A stretch of DNA of 15,141 nt, taken from JACCUZ01 sp038246575 (lineage in GTDB: Bacteria > Actinomycetota > Actinomycetes > JACCUZ01). Below, one piece after another: positions 6,391-12,790 of this stretch (its first letter is position 1; every line of letters begins with the position of its first letter). The translations under genes and the position numbers were made by a program. The stretch covers positions 1 to 15,141 of the forward strand of contig JBBRVU010000094.1 in the NCBI GenBank assembly GCA_038246575.1. The letters are read 5' to 3'. Below the pieces are notes generated by a model that saw only the letters and a program-made list of their open reading frames with translations, had not been told where the DNA came from and did not search any database.

Positions 6391-7077
6391 GTGAGCGACC
6401 TGATCGACACCACCGAGATGTACCTCCGCACGGTCTTCGAGCTCGAGGAGGAAGGTCTCGTCCCCCTGCGCGCGCGGATCGCGGAGCGGTTGGGGCAGTC
6501 CGGGCCGACGGTCTCGCAGACGGTCGCCCGGATGGAGCGCGACGGGTTGCTCAGCGTCGAGGGAGACCGCCATCTCGAGCTCAGCCCGCAGGGCCGGTCC
6601 CTGGCGACCCGGGTCATGCGCAAGCACCGGCTCGCCGAGTGCCTGCTCGTGCAGGTCATCGGGCTGGACTGGGAGCTGGTGCACGGGGAGGCCTGTCGAT
6701 GGGAGCACGTCATGTCCGAGGAGGTGGAGCGGCGACTGCTCGAGGTGCTCGGGCACCCGACCTCGTCGCCGTACGGCAACCCCATCCCTGGCCTCGCCGA
6801 GCTGGGCGAGGATGTCGCGCCGGCCGACGGTGCAGTCGAGCTGACAACGCTGGACACGGTCGAGGTCGAGGGGGGTGCGTCGGTGGTCGTGCGCCGGCTG
6901 GCTGAGCCGCTCCAGGCCGACACGGCGCTCCTGGCGCGGTTGCGCCGGGCGGGGGTGCAGCCGGGGTCCACGGTCACGGTGGCCCGCTCGGCCGAAGGAC
7001 TGCTGGTGGGATCCGGTGGAGAGACCACAGAGCTCAGCGACGTGATCGCTGCTCACGTTTTCGTGTCGGCCCGATGA
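6391..7077 (+). CDS. DtxR/IdeR-family metal-dependent transcriptional regulator
   Basis: A 228-aa repressor of the iron (or manganese) regulator family. Starting at GTG 6391, every metal ligand falls on the classical DtxR number: M10, C102, E105 and H106 (primary site, in HGEACRWEHVM) and H79, E83 and H98 (ancillary site). This decides the start over a GTG 18 nt upstream. The winged-helix recognition segment SGPTVSQTVARMERDGLL (37-54) is intact. The C-terminal SH3-like domain (about 150-228) is present and ends in VIAAHVFVSAR. It probably controls iron uptake, storage and oxidative defence genes elsewhere; I see no clear IdeR box in its own upstream region. The stop overlaps the start of the rhodanese gene. 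IdeR-like iron sensing is more likely than MntR-like, because the SH3-like domain and the Cys at position 102 are present. Confidence 0.93.
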   Translation: MSDLIDTTEMYLRTVFELEEEGLVPLRARIAERLGQSGPTVSQTVARMERDGLLSVEGDRHLELSPQGRSLATRVMRKHRLAECLLVQVIGLDWELVHGEACRWEHVMSEEVERRLLEVLGHPTSSPYGNPIPGLAELGEDVAPADGAVELTTLDTVEVEGGASVVVRRLAEPLQADTALLARLRRAGVQPGSTVTVARSAEGLLVGSGGETTELSDVIAAHVFVSAR

Positions 7078-7448
7078 TGCGCGCCGTCTCGGTCCACGAC
7101 CTCAAGGCCGCGCTGGACGCGACCGGCGGCGAAGGCGTCGGGCGCGACTCGGGCGCCACCGGCTCGGCTGTTGGCGGCGTTCTCGGCGGCGACCTGCTGG
7201 TGGTGGACGTTCGGGAGCCCTGGGAGTACGCCGAGGGACACGTGCCGGGTGCCCTGCCCATGCCGCTGGCGACGGTGCCGCAGCGGGCCGGGGAGCTGCC
7301 CGTCGAGCGCCCGATCTACCTGGTCTGCGCCGTGGGTGGCCGCAGCGGGCAGGCCGCGGCGTACCTGTCCCGGCTGGGGTTGGACGCCGTCAACGTCGAG
7401 GGTGGGACCGAGGGCTGGATCGCCGCGGGGTACCCCGTCGACCGCTGA
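7074..7448 (+). CDS. Single-domain rhodanese (sulfurtransferase)
   Basis: A 124-aa rhodanese-fold protein. DVREPWEYAEGHVPGA (45-60) is the conserved CH2A-type segment, and the active-site loop VCAVGGRSGQAA carries the persulfide-forming C85 followed by a GGRS loop. It overlaps the regulator gene by ATGA (a second ATG directly follows), so the two are probably co-translated. An unusual Gly/Ala/Ser-rich insertion (about residues 18-39) splits the first strand region from DLLVVDVRE. Single-domain rhodaneses move sulfane sulfur; coupling to an iron regulator suggests a link to Fe-S or sulfur metabolism, but that is inference. A thiosulfate-detoxifying role is equally possible. Confidence 0.88.
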   Translation: MMRAVSVHDLKAALDATGGEGVGRDSGATGSAVGGVLGGDLLVVDVREPWEYAEGHVPGALPMPLATVPQRAGELPVERPIYLVCAVGGRSGQAAAYLSRLGLDAVNVEGGTEGWIAAGYPVDR

Positions 7449-7639
7449 CCGACCGCGGATCCACCGGGTTCCGGCCGAGCTTTCGCCGGGTTCGCTCCGG
7501 TCTGGCCTGACTCGCGGCTGCGAGCGGGCTATCCGGCCATGGTCACCATTGTCGACACGACGAACCGTTCGGGAGGTTTGATCCGCGTACGGCCAGTGCC
7601 GTAGTCTCCTCCCGCCTGCTCGGAACCTCCGGACAGGTG
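7449..7639. other. Intergenic region upstream of the riboswitch
   Basis: No coding region is apparent. A small hairpin, CTCGC-GGCT-GCGAG (7511-7524), may weakly terminate the rhodanese operon but has no U-tract. TGTCGACA (about 7553-7560) is a short perfect palindrome upstream of the promoter. The rest, apart from the promoter at 7578-7607, shows nothing I can name. Confidence 0.4.
7578..7607 (+). promoter_or_regulatory. Candidate promoter of the riboswitch-NlpC/P60 transcript
   Basis: TTGATC (7578-7583) and TAGTCT (7602-7607) are separated by 18 nt and fit actinobacterial housekeeping elements. The predicted start near 7614 lies about 25 nt before the aptamer, a sensible place for a riboswitch leader. 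Confidence 0.5.
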
Positions 7640-7817
7640 CTCCGCGAGGCCGCCGAATCCTGCCCCTCGCGTAGTCAAGATCGACAGTCGCCTGGCAGGA
7701 GCGGGGGACCCACGAATCGTGGGCCCTCAGGGGTCCTAGGGGTTAAGCCGGACCGGTTTCGACCGGTCCGACCGGGCAACTCCCGCCCGAACCCGACAGC
7801 TCACCTCGTAGGCGTGG
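7640..7817 (+). promoter_or_regulatory. c-di-AMP riboswitch (ydaO-yuaA type)
   Basis: The leader carries the conserved blocks of actinobacterial ydaO-yuaA aptamers in order: GCCGCCGAATCCTG (7649-7662), GGCAGGAGCGGGGGACCCA (7694-7712), GGGGTTAAGCCGG (about 7739-7751), then GGGCAACTCCCGCCCGAACC (7774-7793) and CGACAGCTCACCTCGTAGGCG at the 3' side. A variable hairpin, GGACCGGT-TTCG-ACCGGTCC (7750-7769), is capped by a UUCG tetraloop. The riboswitch senses c-di-AMP and in actinomycetes typically precedes cell-wall hydrolase genes (rpf, NlpC/P60), as here. The aptamer ends almost on the Shine-Dalgarno (7817-7824) with no separate terminator visible, so control by ribosome access is plausible. The ends are approximate. 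Confidence 0.92.
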
Positions 7818-7830
7818 GAGAGGACAATGC

Positions 7831-8628
7831 GTGTCGAAGCACCGCCGTCCATCGCGGCTGTCGCGAGTCCGTGCGAGCAACAGCCCGATCCATCTCAGCG
7901 TCGCCGCTGGCGTCGCGGGCACAGTCGCCATCACCGGCACCGTGGTCGCGTCCGCTGCCGACTCGACGACCGTCAAGGCCACCGCTGCCGCCCAGGGTGC
8001 GAGCAAGCTCGGTGGCGACGTCGGCTCACCGGACCTGAATGCGGCCCTTGCCGACGTGGCCTTCCCGCGCGAGAACGTCGGTCACGGGCTGCGGCAGGCC
8101 GTCGACGCCGAGCAGGTCGACCGCACCGAGCGCTTGGCCCGGGCGAAGGCCCGCGCAGAGGCAAGGCGCAAGGCCGAGAAGCGCGCCGCAGCCCAGCGCC
8201 GTGCCGCCCAGAAGCAGGCCTCGCAGTCCCGGTCGTTCACCTCGACCGCGTCGCGCGGGGTCGAGCGGATGAGCGCCTCGGCCGCGAACGTGCTGCAGAT
8301 CGCAGCGCAGGCGGCTTCCGGTGCCTACTACACCCACGGCGGTGCCGGCCCGACCGGCTTCGACTGCTCGGGCTTCACGTCCTATGTCTTCGCCCAGGTG
8401 GGCATCTCGCTGCCGCACCAGTCCACGGCGCAGCGAGGCGTCGTGCAGTCGGTCTCGAGCCCGCAGCCGGGCGATCTCGTGTTCGTCTACAACGGCGGCG
8501 GCGGCTCGATCGGGCACGTGGCCATCTACGCCGGCGGCGGCTACTGGTGGGAGGCTGCCAACCCGAGCACCGGAGTCGGAAAGCACCGTGCCTGGTCGTC
8601 CGCCGTCTCCTACGGCCGGATCCTCTAG
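7831..8628 (+). CDS. Secreted NlpC/P60 peptidoglycan endopeptidase
   Basis: A 265-aa exported wall hydrolase that should cut within peptidoglycan stem peptides. A basic N-terminus (KHRRPSRLSRVR) is followed by a hydrophobic signal segment (about 22-42) with probable cleavage near VASA-AD. An Arg/Lys/Ala-rich coiled coil (about 95-132) comes next, then the NlpC/P60 domain (about 150-265) with catalytic C179 in GFDCSGFTSYVF and H229 in SIGHVAIYAGGGYWWEA. The third polar residue is probably N244 in EAANPS, where many homologues have His. The start is GTG 7831 with GGAGAGGA ending 6 nt upstream; an out-of-frame ATG at 7827 is a distractor. Expression is expected to follow c-di-AMP through the leader riboswitch, and a 6C RNA follows the gene. 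Confidence 0.93.
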   Translation: MSKHRRPSRLSRVRASNSPIHLSVAAGVAGTVAITGTVVASAADSTTVKATAAAQGASKLGGDVGSPDLNAALADVAFPRENVGHGLRQAVDAEQVDRTERLARAKARAEARRKAEKRAAAQRRAAQKQASQSRSFTSTASRGVERMSASAANVLQIAAQAASGAYYTHGGAGPTGFDCSGFTSYVFAQVGISLPHQSTAQRGVVQSVSSPQPGDLVFVYNGGGGSIGHVAIYAGGGYWWEAANPSTGVGKHRAWSSAVSYGRIL

Positions 8629-8654
8629 ACACGGTCGGGACGTACAGCCCCCGA

Positions 8655-8740
8655 CTCGCAAGCAGTACGGACTGGCATCCCCCCCGCTAGTCCGTACAGG
8701 AACCCCGCAGCCACCCCCCCTGCTGCGGGGTTCCGCACGT
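8655..8740 (+). ncRNA. 6C RNA (actinobacterial small RNA with two C-rich loops)
   Basis: Two adjacent hairpins each show a run of seven C in the loop. Hairpin 1: arms 8665-8676 and 8686-8697 (GTACGGACT paired perfectly, then one G-U and two more pairs) with loop ATCCCCCCC. Hairpin 2: arms 8699-8710 and 8723-8734 (GGAACCCCGCAG, 12 perfect pairs, plus C8711-G8722) with seven C at 8714-8720. This is the defining layout of 6C RNA, known as B11 in Mycobacterium tuberculosis, whose C-rich loops pair with G-rich targets. The 5' end is uncertain: no clear promoter is seen between the NlpC/P60 stop and hairpin 1, so it may be processed from that mRNA or started inside the gene's end. The second hairpin probably also works as a terminator. 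Confidence 0.93.
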
Positions 8741-8763
8741 AGCAGGCCCGGCTGCGGTTGCGG

Positions 8764-10224
8764 TCAGTTCTGTGACTGCCCTGCGTCGCGCGCCACGGTC
8801 AGCTCGTCCTTGTCCAGACCTTTGCGCGCGTACATGTCGATGTCGGCGGCCCCGATCAGGTCCAGGGCCGTCTCGGCGACATCGCCGGTGATCGCGACGG
8901 TTCCCACGGTGATCGCGAGCGACACGGTCGTCCCGGCGGCGTCGATCGGGGCCGCGACCGATTCACGCAGTCGCTCGACGAGCTCGTCGAGCATCTCGCC
9001 GCTGAGGTCGTCCGCCACGATCACGAACTCGTCGCCACCGAAGCGCGCCGCGGTGTCAGCCGTACGGACCTGCGCGGCGAGTCGCTTGGCGATGATCGCG
9101 AGAACGTGGTCCCCGACGGCGTGGCCGTAGGTGTCGTTGACCGGCTTGAAGCGATCGAGGTCGCAGAACAGCAAGGCGCCATGGCGTCCACTGCTGCGCG
9201 CCTCGAGGATCGAGGTCTCGACGCGGGAGGCGAGCTCGGACCTGTTCAGCAGACCGGTCCGTGGGTCGAGGCGGGCGCGGCGGGTGAGCTCCTGGTGCTC
9301 GGCTCGCCGGTCGCTGATGTCCTCGAACTGACTGACGCCGTAGAGGGCCGCGCCGTTCGCGTCGCGTACGACGGAGGTCGCCAGCGAGATCCAGACGTCG
9401 TGACCGTCGGCTCGCAGGTAGCGCTTCTCCCGCCGGTAGTGGTCGATCTCCCCGTTGGTGACCCTCGCCAGCACCTCGTGGTCGGCGTCATGGTCGTCGG
9501 GATGGGTGATGTCGTAGATGGTGAGTGTCTCGAGCTGCCGGCGGCTGTAGCCGAGCATGAGGCACATCGCCTCGTTGACCCGTTGCAGCCGGCCGGAGCT
9601 GACAGGCGTGAAGTCCACGATTGACATGCCGATCGGCGCGTTGTCGAAGGCGAGCCGGAACGACTGCTCGCTGGCCCGAAGCCGCTCGGACAGCCGCGCA
9701 TTGTCGATCGCGATGCCGGCCTGGACGGCGTACATCTCGAGCAGCTCGCGTTGCATCGGCCCGGGCATCCTGCCGTCATCCGGGAGGTCGACGGACAGGA
9801 TGCCGACCAGGTCACCGTTCACGGAGTGCAGCGGCGCGAACAGGGCGTCGAGCGGGTGCCAGGCGTCCTTCTCGGTGCTGACCGGGATGTCGGGCACCCA
9901 GTAGAGGATGTCGTCCTGCGATGCGAGCTCGTGTGACTCGAAGCGCAGCAGCCCCCAGACCTCGGACCGGTCGAAGGCCCGCTGCCAGGACTCCAGCGGG
10001 CTTCGACTCCCCAGCAGGGTGTCACTGACCTCCTGCGGGCCGGCCGCGGTGACGACCTCGACCGCGTCGTCGTAGACGAGGCTGACGGCGGCCACGGAGA
10101 AGCCCAGCCCCTCGACGACGCCGTCGACAACTGCGCGCAGCGTCGAGGCAAGATCGGGTCCGGCGTTGAGCCGTCCGATCAGCCGCTGCAAGGTGCGCAG
10201 CGCATCGAGGCGTACCTCCGTCAT
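8764..10224 (-). CDS. GAF-PAS-GGDEF diguanylate cyclase
   Basis: A 486-aa soluble signalling protein. An N-terminal GAF domain (about 15-178) is followed by a PAS domain with PAC motif (about 185-308, ending QFEDISDRRAEHQEL) and a GGDEF domain (about 318-478). The GGDEF domain begins DPRTGLLNR, has FCDLDRFKPVND (353-364) and an intact GGDEF at 396-400. RTAD (387-390), five residues before the signature, is a complete RxxD inhibitory site, so product feedback is expected. There is no EAL domain and no membrane segment, so it should make c-di-GMP in the cytoplasm in response to a small-molecule, redox or light cue not deducible here. ATG 10222-10224 is preceded by GGGGG with 9-nt spacing. The gene converges on the 6C RNA and stands alone on its strand. 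Confidence 0.93.
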   Translation of the reverse strand: MTEVRLDALRTLQRLIGRLNAGPDLASTLRAVVDGVVEGLGFSVAAVSLVYDDAVEVVTAAGPQEVSDTLLGSRSPLESWQRAFDRSEVWGLLRFESHELASQDDILYWVPDIPVSTEKDAWHPLDALFAPLHSVNGDLVGILSVDLPDDGRMPGPMQRELLEMYAVQAGIAIDNARLSERLRASEQSFRLAFDNAPIGMSIVDFTPVSSGRLQRVNEAMCLMLGYSRRQLETLTIYDITHPDDHDADHEVLARVTNGEIDHYRREKRYLRADGHDVWISLATSVVRDANGAALYGVSQFEDISDRRAEHQELTRRARLDPRTGLLNRSELASRVETSILEARSSGRHGALLFCDLDRFKPVNDTYGHAVGDHVLAIIAKRLAAQVRTADTAARFGGDEFVIVADDLSGEMLDELVERLRESVAAPIDAAGTTVSLAITVGTVAITGDVAETALDLIGAADIDMYARKGLDKDELTVARDAGQSQN

Positions 10225-10255
10225 GCTGTCCGACCCCCAGTTCCCCGTCGCCGTC

Positions 10256-10277
10256 CGCCGGACTCCGGCGCACTCTA
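10256..10277 (-). promoter_or_regulatory. Palindrome and -10-like box upstream of the diguanylate cyclase
   Basis: CGCCGGA at 10256-10262 and TCCGGCG at 10264-10270 form a perfect 7-bp inverted repeat around one central base. It lies directly downstream of TAGAGT (10272-10277, minus strand), a fair TANNNT -10 box. A palindrome just past a start site could be an operator or a short RNA hairpin. No good -35 is seen. Confidence 0.35.
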
Positions 10278-10368
10278 GGGTGATCGGCGTCCCGCTGCCC
10301 GACTTGACCGGTTCTTTACCGAGTGGGTGCGGGCCGAACGGGTGAACCTGGTGGCAGAGCGTGACGGC

Positions 10369-10509
10369 TCAGCGGGACAGCAGCTCGTCGAGACGTTCGT
10401 AGCCCTCGCGCACGGCGCCTTCCATTCCACTGGCGATGATCGCGTCGCGGTCCGCGAACACCACGCGCTCCAGTGCGACGCCGTCGGGGTAGCCGTCGAA
10501 GCCTCGGTC
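10369..10509 (-). pseudogene. Remnant of an SRPBCC/AHSA1-like protein (C-terminal fragment)
   Basis: The frame ending in TGA at 10369-10371 reads GFDGYPDGVALERVVF directly followed by ADRDAIIASGMEGAVREGY and ERLDELLSR. The final part matches the usual C-terminus of SRPBCC/AHSA1 family proteins (RDAxxASGMExGxxESYxRLDELL). The first part resembles the strand that normally lies some 20 residues earlier. So the N-terminal hundred or so residues are missing and there seems to be an internal deletion as well. No plausible start or ribosome site precedes it; the upstream DNA is occupied by the small membrane-protein gene, which ends at 10508. I infer a decayed gene. Confidence 0.5.
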
Positions 10510-10816
10510 AGCGGGAGCCGATGACCCGCTCGAACACCTCGGGCAGGGGGGCGTAGCGAAGGGCGAGCAGCGTCAGACCCAAGACGAGCAGCAGCGTCAG
10601 CCACCGTCCGGCGCGACGCATGCGGCGACGGGAGACGAAGCCCCGCCGATGCTCGGGGTCGAGCAGCGCGGCTTGACGTTGCAGCTCAAGGCCGGTGGAC
10701 AGGGCGAGGCGGGCGGCACTTGTCGCGACGATCGGTGCCGCGTACTTGTGCATCGCATGAGCATTGACCGACTCGGGCGGATTGTTGCCGTCGGCGTACG
10801 GCAGGCGAGCGACCAT
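10508..10816 (-). CDS. Small single-pass membrane protein of unknown function
   Basis: A 102-aa protein that I do not recognise. A polar N-terminal region with an Ala-rich helix (about 25-50, SAARLALSTGLELQRQAALL) is followed by a basic patch (RRGFVSRRRMRRAGR) and one strong membrane helix (WLTLLLVLGLTLLALRY), then a short tail ending VIGSR. The positive-inside rule would put the N-terminus in the cytoplasm. Third-position GC is high, which supports coding. ATG 10814-10816 is preceded by a run of six G (10822-10827), 5 nt away, as Shine-Dalgarno. It is divergent from the flippase gene across 378 bp; the SRPBCC remnant lies just past its stop. Confidence 0.6.
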   Translation of the reverse strand: MVARLPYADGNNPPESVNAHAMHKYAAPIVATSAARLALSTGLELQRQAALLDPEHRRGFVSRRRMRRAGRWLTLLLVLGLTLLALRYAPLPEVFERVIGSR

Positions 10817-10943
10817 TGGTTCCCCCCTGCAAGTGACCTAGGACGTGCCACCACAAGAGTCTTGGGATGCGCTATCACGCTAGGACCACTGCGGCACGCC
10901 ATCAAGACTGAATGCCGTTACCCGACCATCACCCTCAGTTAGC

Positions 10944-10988
10944 CGGGGAGCAGCCGCAGACTTGCGGTGGGATCGGCGTGGCTCCCCG
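10944..10988 (+). other. Branched RNA-like stem upstream of the C7 hairpin
   Basis: CGGGGAGC (10944-10951) pairs with GCTCCCCG (10981-10988) over 8 bp. Inside, CCGCA (10954-10958) and TGCGG (10963-10967) make a second hairpin with loop GACT. The layout resembles a structured leader, but I match it to no known riboswitch class. Confidence 0.35.
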
Positions 10989-11023
10989 TGTTCGGGCGCT
11001 GCGACTGCCAGCCTTCGTTCTTA

Positions 11024-11062
11024 GCCCGTCACCGCGACACCCCCCCGTCAGCGGTGACGGGC
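11024..11062 (+). terminator. Strong hairpin with a seven-C loop (6C-like or terminator)
   Basis: GCCCGTCACCGC (11024-11035) pairs perfectly with GCGGTGACGGGC (11051-11062). After one bulged A (11050) three more pairs (GAC/GTC) close a loop ACCCCCCC, with seven C at 11040-11046. The stem is followed by CTTGCTGT, mildly T-rich. The loop is almost the same as those of the 6C RNA at 8655-8740, but only one such hairpin is present. It lies 133 bp before the flippase start. Confidence 0.55.
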
Positions 11063-11194
11063 CTTGCTGTGCGGTCCCGTCGGTCGACCTCGCTGCCGGA
11101 CTCGGCCGCCACATCGTGGGAACCCGTGCGGAACGGTCGACTCACGCTGCACACTTGGTGACCAACCACTCGAGCGTCGCGGAGGTAACACCAG

Positions 11195-12790
11195 GTGACC
11201 GCACGTTCGGAGCGGGTTCCGGGTGCCGCTGGGCCGCCCGCAGGCAGCGAGAGCGGCGCCGGAGGCGGCGACGGGAAAGATGCCCGGAGCACCACAGCCG
11301 GTCACATGCGCGGCTCGAGCCTGTTGCTCGTCGGGCGGTTCATCTCGCTCGGTGTGAACTTCGTGGTCCAGGTCATGATTGCCCGGTACCTGAGCACCAC
11401 GGAGTACGGCGCATGGGCGTACGCGCTCTCGCTCGTCACCCTCGGCGAGACGATCGCGACACTCGGCCTGGACCGCGGCGCGTCCCGGTTCCTCGCCGTC
11501 TACGACGAGAAGAAGGACTACGCCCGGCTGATGGGCACGATCGTCATGGTCGTCGGCGCTGCCCTGTCCATCGGGGTGGCACTGATCCTCCTGGTCGCGG
11601 GCCTCGGCATCTCCGAGACCGGGGACATCATCGGCAACGAGACGTCCGAGAAGCTGTTGATGATCCTCGTCGTGCTCGCGCCGATCCAGGCGCTGGACAA
11701 CCTTCTGGGCGGGGTTCTCGCGGTCTTCGCGCACGCGAAGGCGATCTTCCTGCGCAAGTACATCCTCGCCCCGGCGCTGCGGCTGTCTGTCGTCCTGCTT
11801 CTCGTGCTCTCCACGAAGGGCGTGACCTTCCTCGCGACCGGGTACGTGGTCGTGGGCGGGATCGGGGTCCTGCTCTACGCAGGCATCCTGTGGCGTGCAC
11901 TGGGCGACCGGGGCATCCGCTCGCAACTGCGCCTGCGCGAGGCGAAGATGCCCATCCGCGAGCTCTTCGCTTTCACCATCCCGCTGCTGTCCACGGACCT
12001 GGTGTACGTCTCACTCGCGACCACGGATGCTGTGCTGCTGCAGCACTTCTGGGGCTCCGACACCGTCGCGGCATACCGGGTGATCCAGCCGCTGGCCACG
12101 CTCAACCAGCTGGTCTTCTCCAGCTTCACGCTGCTGTACCTGCCCGCGGCTGCCCGGTTGTTCGCCCGCGAGGACCGCGCCGGTGTGGCGCAGCTGTACT
12201 GGCGGACGGCCATCTGGGTGGCGGTCTTCTCGTTCCCGGTCTTCGCTCTGACGACAACGCTTGCCCAGCCTCTGACGGTGGCTCTCTACCAGGACCGCTA
12301 CGCCGGGTCCGCTGCGTACCTCTCGGTGGTGTCCATCGGCTACTACCTGAACGCAGCATTTGGTTTCAACGGGCTCACTCTGCGCGTGTACGGCTTCCTG
12401 CGCTACATCCTGGTGACCAACTTCGTGGTCGTCGCCGTCAACGTCGGACTGAACCTGGCGCTGGTGCCCCAGTACGGGGCGATGGGCGGCGCGATCGCCA
12501 CTGCGGTCACTCTGGTCCTGCACAACGTGCTCAAGCAGCTCGGCCTGCGCCATGGCACCGGGATCGACGTCTTCGACTGGCACTACGCGAGGGTGTACGT
12601 GGTCATCGCCATCGGGATCGCAACGCTGGCGGCGGTGCAGTTTCTGGTGTCGCCACCGCTGTTCGTCGGGATCGGGCTGGCTGCCGTTGTCTCGCTCGGC
12701 GTGCTCTACGTCAACCGGCACCTGCTCGACATGGCCGGCACATTCCCTGAGCTCGCGAAGGTGCCCGTGCTGCGGAGGCTGCTGTCGTGA
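11195..12790 (+). CDS. Wzx-like polysaccharide flippase (MOP superfamily)
   Basis: A 531-aa multi-pass protein with about 14 membrane segments, the usual size for MOP-superfamily lipid-linked oligosaccharide flippases. After a 35-residue Gly/Ser-rich cytoplasmic leader comes the family's opening, SSLLLVGRFISLGVNFVVQ-MIARYLSTTEYGAWAYALSL (LxxxExG-type TTEYG motif). Later landmarks include LRKYILAPALRL and VNVGLNLALVPQYGAMGGAIAT, the typical NxxLNxxLIPxxGxxGAA segment. GTG 11195 has a perfect GGAGGT 8 nt upstream. It should move lipid-linked repeat units across the membrane for capsule or exopolysaccharide assembly. The stop overlaps the next start as GTGA, so both proteins are made together. 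Confidence 0.88.
   Translation: MTARSERVPGAAGPPAGSESGAGGGDGKDARSTTAGHMRGSSLLLVGRFISLGVNFVVQVMIARYLSTTEYGAWAYALSLVTLGETIATLGLDRGASRFLAVYDEKKDYARLMGTIVMVVGAALSIGVALILLVAGLGISETGDIIGNETSEKLLMILVVLAPIQALDNLLGGVLAVFAHAKAIFLRKYILAPALRLSVVLLLVLSTKGVTFLATGYVVVGGIGVLLYAGILWRALGDRGIRSQLRLREAKMPIRELFAFTIPLLSTDLVYVSLATTDAVLLQHFWGSDTVAAYRVIQPLATLNQLVFSSFTLLYLPAAARLFAREDRAGVAQLYWRTAIWVAVFSFPVFALTTTLAQPLTVALYQDRYAGSAAYLSVVSIGYYLNAAFGFNGLTLRVYGFLRYILVTNFVVVAVNVGLNLALVPQYGAMGGAIATAVTLVLHNVLKQLGLRHGTGIDVFDWHYARVYVVIAIGIATLAAVQFLVSPPLFVGIGLAAVVSLGVLYVNRHLLDMAGTFPELAKVPVLRRLLS

Larger units (their letters stand above)
10817..11194 (+). other. Long non-coding region between divergent genes
   Basis: 378 bp without a credible gene. 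It holds the shared upstream region of the small membrane protein and the flippase, a branched stem structure (10944-10988) and a C7-loop hairpin (11024-11062), both described separately. I find no convincing TANNNT promoter for the plus strand. The only ribosome site is GGAGGT at 11181-11186, 8 nt before the flippase GTG. Confidence 0.5.

Noticed and set aside
7827..8690. Frame from ATG 7827 over the NlpC/P60 gene
   Set aside because: Arg-rich product without motifs; the GTG 7831 frame gives signal peptide, coiled coil and the full catalytic domain.
10327..10524. 65-codon plus-strand ORF opposite the SRPBCC remnant
   Set aside because: No ribosome site, and the minus strand shows a recognisable family signature.
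10861..10890. Possible plus-strand promoter (TTGGGA ... TAGGAC) before the flippase
   Set aside because: Spacing of 13-14 nt is too short and TAGGAC lacks the final T; not supported.
10912..12750. 612-codon plus-strand frame overlapping the flippase
   Set aside because: Arg/Gly/His-rich product without membrane segments; the overlapping frame gives a coherent 14-TM flippase with a perfect ribosome site.
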